Part shown: positions 61,806 to 64,000 of the stretch, in pieces | How the letters are laid out: the number at the start of each line of letters is the position of its first letter | Numbering within the stretch: the first letter of the stretch is position 1 | Source of the DNA: Eutreptiella sp. 'Long Island Sound 2002' | Taxonomy: Eukaryota; Euglenozoa; Euglenophyceae; Eutreptiales; Eutreptiaceae | Length of the DNA stretch: 64,000 nucleotides | NCBI GenBank assembly: GCA_964036045.1 | Contig: OZ038388.1 | Coordinates: forward strand, 7,668,890 to 7,732,889 | Reading direction: 5' to 3' | The notes under the pieces: model-generated | What the model was told of the DNA's origin: nothing | The model's input: the letters and a program-made list of their open reading frames with translations, nothing else | Databases searched by the model: none | Translations under genes and position numbers: made by a program

Positions 61806-64000
61806 GTAGTTACTGTCGGTTACTGTCGGTGTAGGGTGAGGAATGGTTCTTCCTGCAGCACGAGCCCCAATTTATTTTTGAATGGTGCAATCATTGCTTC
61901 ATGTACACTTGCCAATTCCGTAGGCAAATTACAGTTCTTTGGCCAGATCTGGCGAAACGTGTTGCTGGAGACAGGCCACAGAGGGAAAAGCCTTGGTTCA
62001 AAGCAAGCGGTTTCAATGAACAAAGGAGTTGTTGAAAAGCACAACAACCAGAAGAATACAACCGGGGCAGGAAATGTGTACTTTTCACAGGATCCGTACT
62101 TTGGTGGTTGTGTTGCACTCTTGTGGAGGTACAGTCCAAGGGGGTGTTTTCGCACAGCGCACGCACAGCCCAGGCACAGCGCCAATCATTACGTTGTTTA
62201 TCCCGCAAACACCCCTGCAAAACCACCCACATAAAGAAGCATGCATGATCCATTCAAAACAGCATCGGGGGTGCAGAACTCAGGACCATGGGACCCGTGG
62301 CAAGCATCAGACTAAAAAAAAAATCCCTGGCGTACCAGCAGGGGCTGTAGGGTGCAGAATTCAGAACCCTGGGACCCATGGCTACTGGTGGTGGAAAACA
62401 GCGGACTTTTCGCACAGCGCACAGCGCACGGTCCGCCCCCCCAAAGCACATCAGAATTTTCTCAGTCGGAAATACATCAGAATCAGTACTGCGTGAGACC
62501 AAAGAAAATACTTGCATTACAACAAAAAGATGCAGCTCACGTTTGCACCAGAAAACAAGTTACACTTTGGGGGCCAAAGATGGGAGGGGTGATGTAGTCC
62601 ATTTTTCTTGATCTTGACCCCCCACCCCACCCCCTTCCCCGACAGGACACATGTCGCTGTTTCAGGTGCCAAATGAGTTTCTAATGGGCAGTGCCCAGCC
62701 CTGCCCTCTGCCCCCCCCCCCCCCCCTGCTCCATCGCAGGGTCTGAGCCATTCTTCACTATGGGGTCCCTGAGACGGCACGGGTTATGCATCCATTGTTT
62801 GCCTCCCCGCGCTAGGGACCCCTGAGACTGCAATGCTTATGCAGAGGCCGCAGCGCCCCATGCAGTGCACAGTCAGAACAATCCCCCACACGTGTGGATG
62901 TAAGTGTGCAGGTGTCAGGGCCCCAGCCCTTGTTTGTAGAGGGCAATGGTGTCAACAGATCAATGGGCAACATACCATTCTTTTTTGTGGAAGAGTACTG
63001 CAAATGGCCTTTGAACGGTGGTTGTTTCTTCTTATTGTAGGCTTTAGTGTCTCTGGGTGCTTAGGGAATCATTCAAGGCGTCTGGCACCAGCGGTGTGCC
63101 CTCTGGCGTGCCGACAGCATGCGACCCTTGCCCCCCCCCCCCCCCCACCATTGGAACCCCCCGGTTCTGTACAAGGGAGTCGGGGCGGATGTCTACATCC
63201 ACAAGGATCCGTTTCCCCAGATTTCGGAACATTGCACCAAATCTTCCCTTTTCTTTTGTTGCGATCGTCTTTTTGGTTTGTTCAAGTTTCCCCAGATCCG
63301 GTAAAGCCAAAACCAGAATTCGTTTGCATTGCACCGCGAGTAATTTTCCACAAATTTCCTTTGCATTGCCAACACTGTGGACAGCTGAGGTTGAGCAGTA
63401 CAGCATGTGGCTGTGGACTGGGCCACGGTGTCGCCTCCAGGGGCTCCGACAACGACTTGTGGGCAGACTTTCGGGTTGGCCACTGCTGCCGCGTGGTAAA
63501 TGGTCGATGCCTTGTGTCCTGCCAGGGGCCTGTCCTCCACAACTTGAGGCAGGGTTTTGCAGACACAGGCCCAGGCTTTCCACTTGATGCCTTTGACCTT
63601 AGACCAGCCCGTGCGTGTGCGTGAGGGGGCCTCAAATGGTCACGGTGCAGTGTCCGCATTAGGCTCTGGCCATGCCTGCCTCACGGCTTTCATCGTCTCT
63701 GTCGAAGGTGCCAATGTTCGGCGCTTGCACAGTGCGATTTGAGAGCTCAATCGTTTGGGGAGGGGGGGGATCAAGGCGTAGTCAGCTTGGCAGTGGGTAC
63801 TGTGGAGGATCAGAAGGGGGGGGGGATGCCTTAAACGCTGAGTGTGTGTGCCGGTGGGCACTTCCGGGTGTACACATTGGTTTGAGTTTTCAGGTAGAAA
63901 TTGCCTGTGTTGCTTCCCCTGAGCCACTGGGGAACAGTGGGACAGCTGGCCCTCTGCGAAAAAGAACCGCTTCTGCCCCTTGGGGCCCCTTCCACGCCGG
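61806..64000. other. no supported gene
   Basis: GTTACTGTCGGTTACTGTCGG at 61811 is a MITE remnant. 62305-62340 shares CATCAGACTAAAAAA and TACCAGCAGGGGCTG-type phrases with 35734-35768. Phrases CAGAACTCAGGACCATGGGA and CAGAATTCAGAACCCTGGGA repeat at 62274 and 62354. A minus-strand frame near 63170-63400 (KEKGRFGAMFRNLGKRILVD) is protein-like, but a duplicated ATCTGGGGAAAC word and the lack of splice sites leave it unsupported. RDR upstream exons were looked for here and not found. Confidence 0.3.

Noticed and set aside
62833-63624. 263-codon plus-strand ORF
   Set aside because: No motif, crosses a C-run at 63129, and competes with an equally long minus-strand frame.

Overview
The window looks like nuclear DNA of a repeat-dense, GC-rich eukaryote, most likely a protist. 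Recognisable coding sequence is in short exons joined by GT-AG introns, some of them kilobases long. There are no operons or ribosome-binding sites. Most of the 64 kb is mobile elements and tandem repeats. Runs of 8-20 G or C are scattered throughout, and one 200-N assembly gap (30134-30333) interrupts a gene. Two genes have bacterial-type ancestry (a YccV-like domain protein and an RlmN-type radical SAM methyltransferase), which would suit an organism with plastids and/or mitochondria. A third encodes a eukaryotic RNA-dependent RNA polymerase, which suggests RNA silencing. An alga is plausible, but I cannot name the lineage from sequence alone.

Layout. 0.9-9.4 kb is bracketed by a nested inverted repeat (867-1057 / 8358-9356). 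Its right arm has expanded into a 13-copy, 67-bp satellite with a four-unit higher-order pattern. It contains MITEs, a 400-bp direct repeat, microsatellites and one possible exon. 11.3-17.0 kb is a two-exon minus-strand YccV-like gene whose 4.9-kb intron is packed with repeats and a decayed element ORF. 17.1-22.4 kb holds a 2-kb minisatellite starting about 50 bp from that gene's start codon, and an inverted copy of the same satellite split by a spacer. 24.9-26.5 kb holds minisatellites and hAT-type MITEs, one with a coding-like insert.

27.7-40.4 kb is an RlmN-like gene on the minus strand, seen as six exon pieces separated by MITE-filled introns. It has one apparent single-base frameshift, and its central exon is lost in the gap. 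36-43 kb carries hAT MITEs with perfect 8-bp target duplications and purine-pyrimidine alternating tracts. 45-50.5 kb holds three tRNA-like (Pol III promoter-like) sequences, a zinc-knuckle/RS exon on the plus strand, and a non-LTR retrotransposon (RT plus RNase H) on the minus strand that ends 25 bp from a tRNA-like sequence. 54 kb has the probable first exon of a single-pass membrane protein. 60.2-61.35 kb is the C-terminal exon of an RNA-dependent RNA polymerase, also on the minus strand.

The genes do not form an obvious pathway. Nearly all host exons and both retroelement ORFs are on the minus strand. Most very long open frames in the window come from GC-rich or stop-poor repeats and are not genes.
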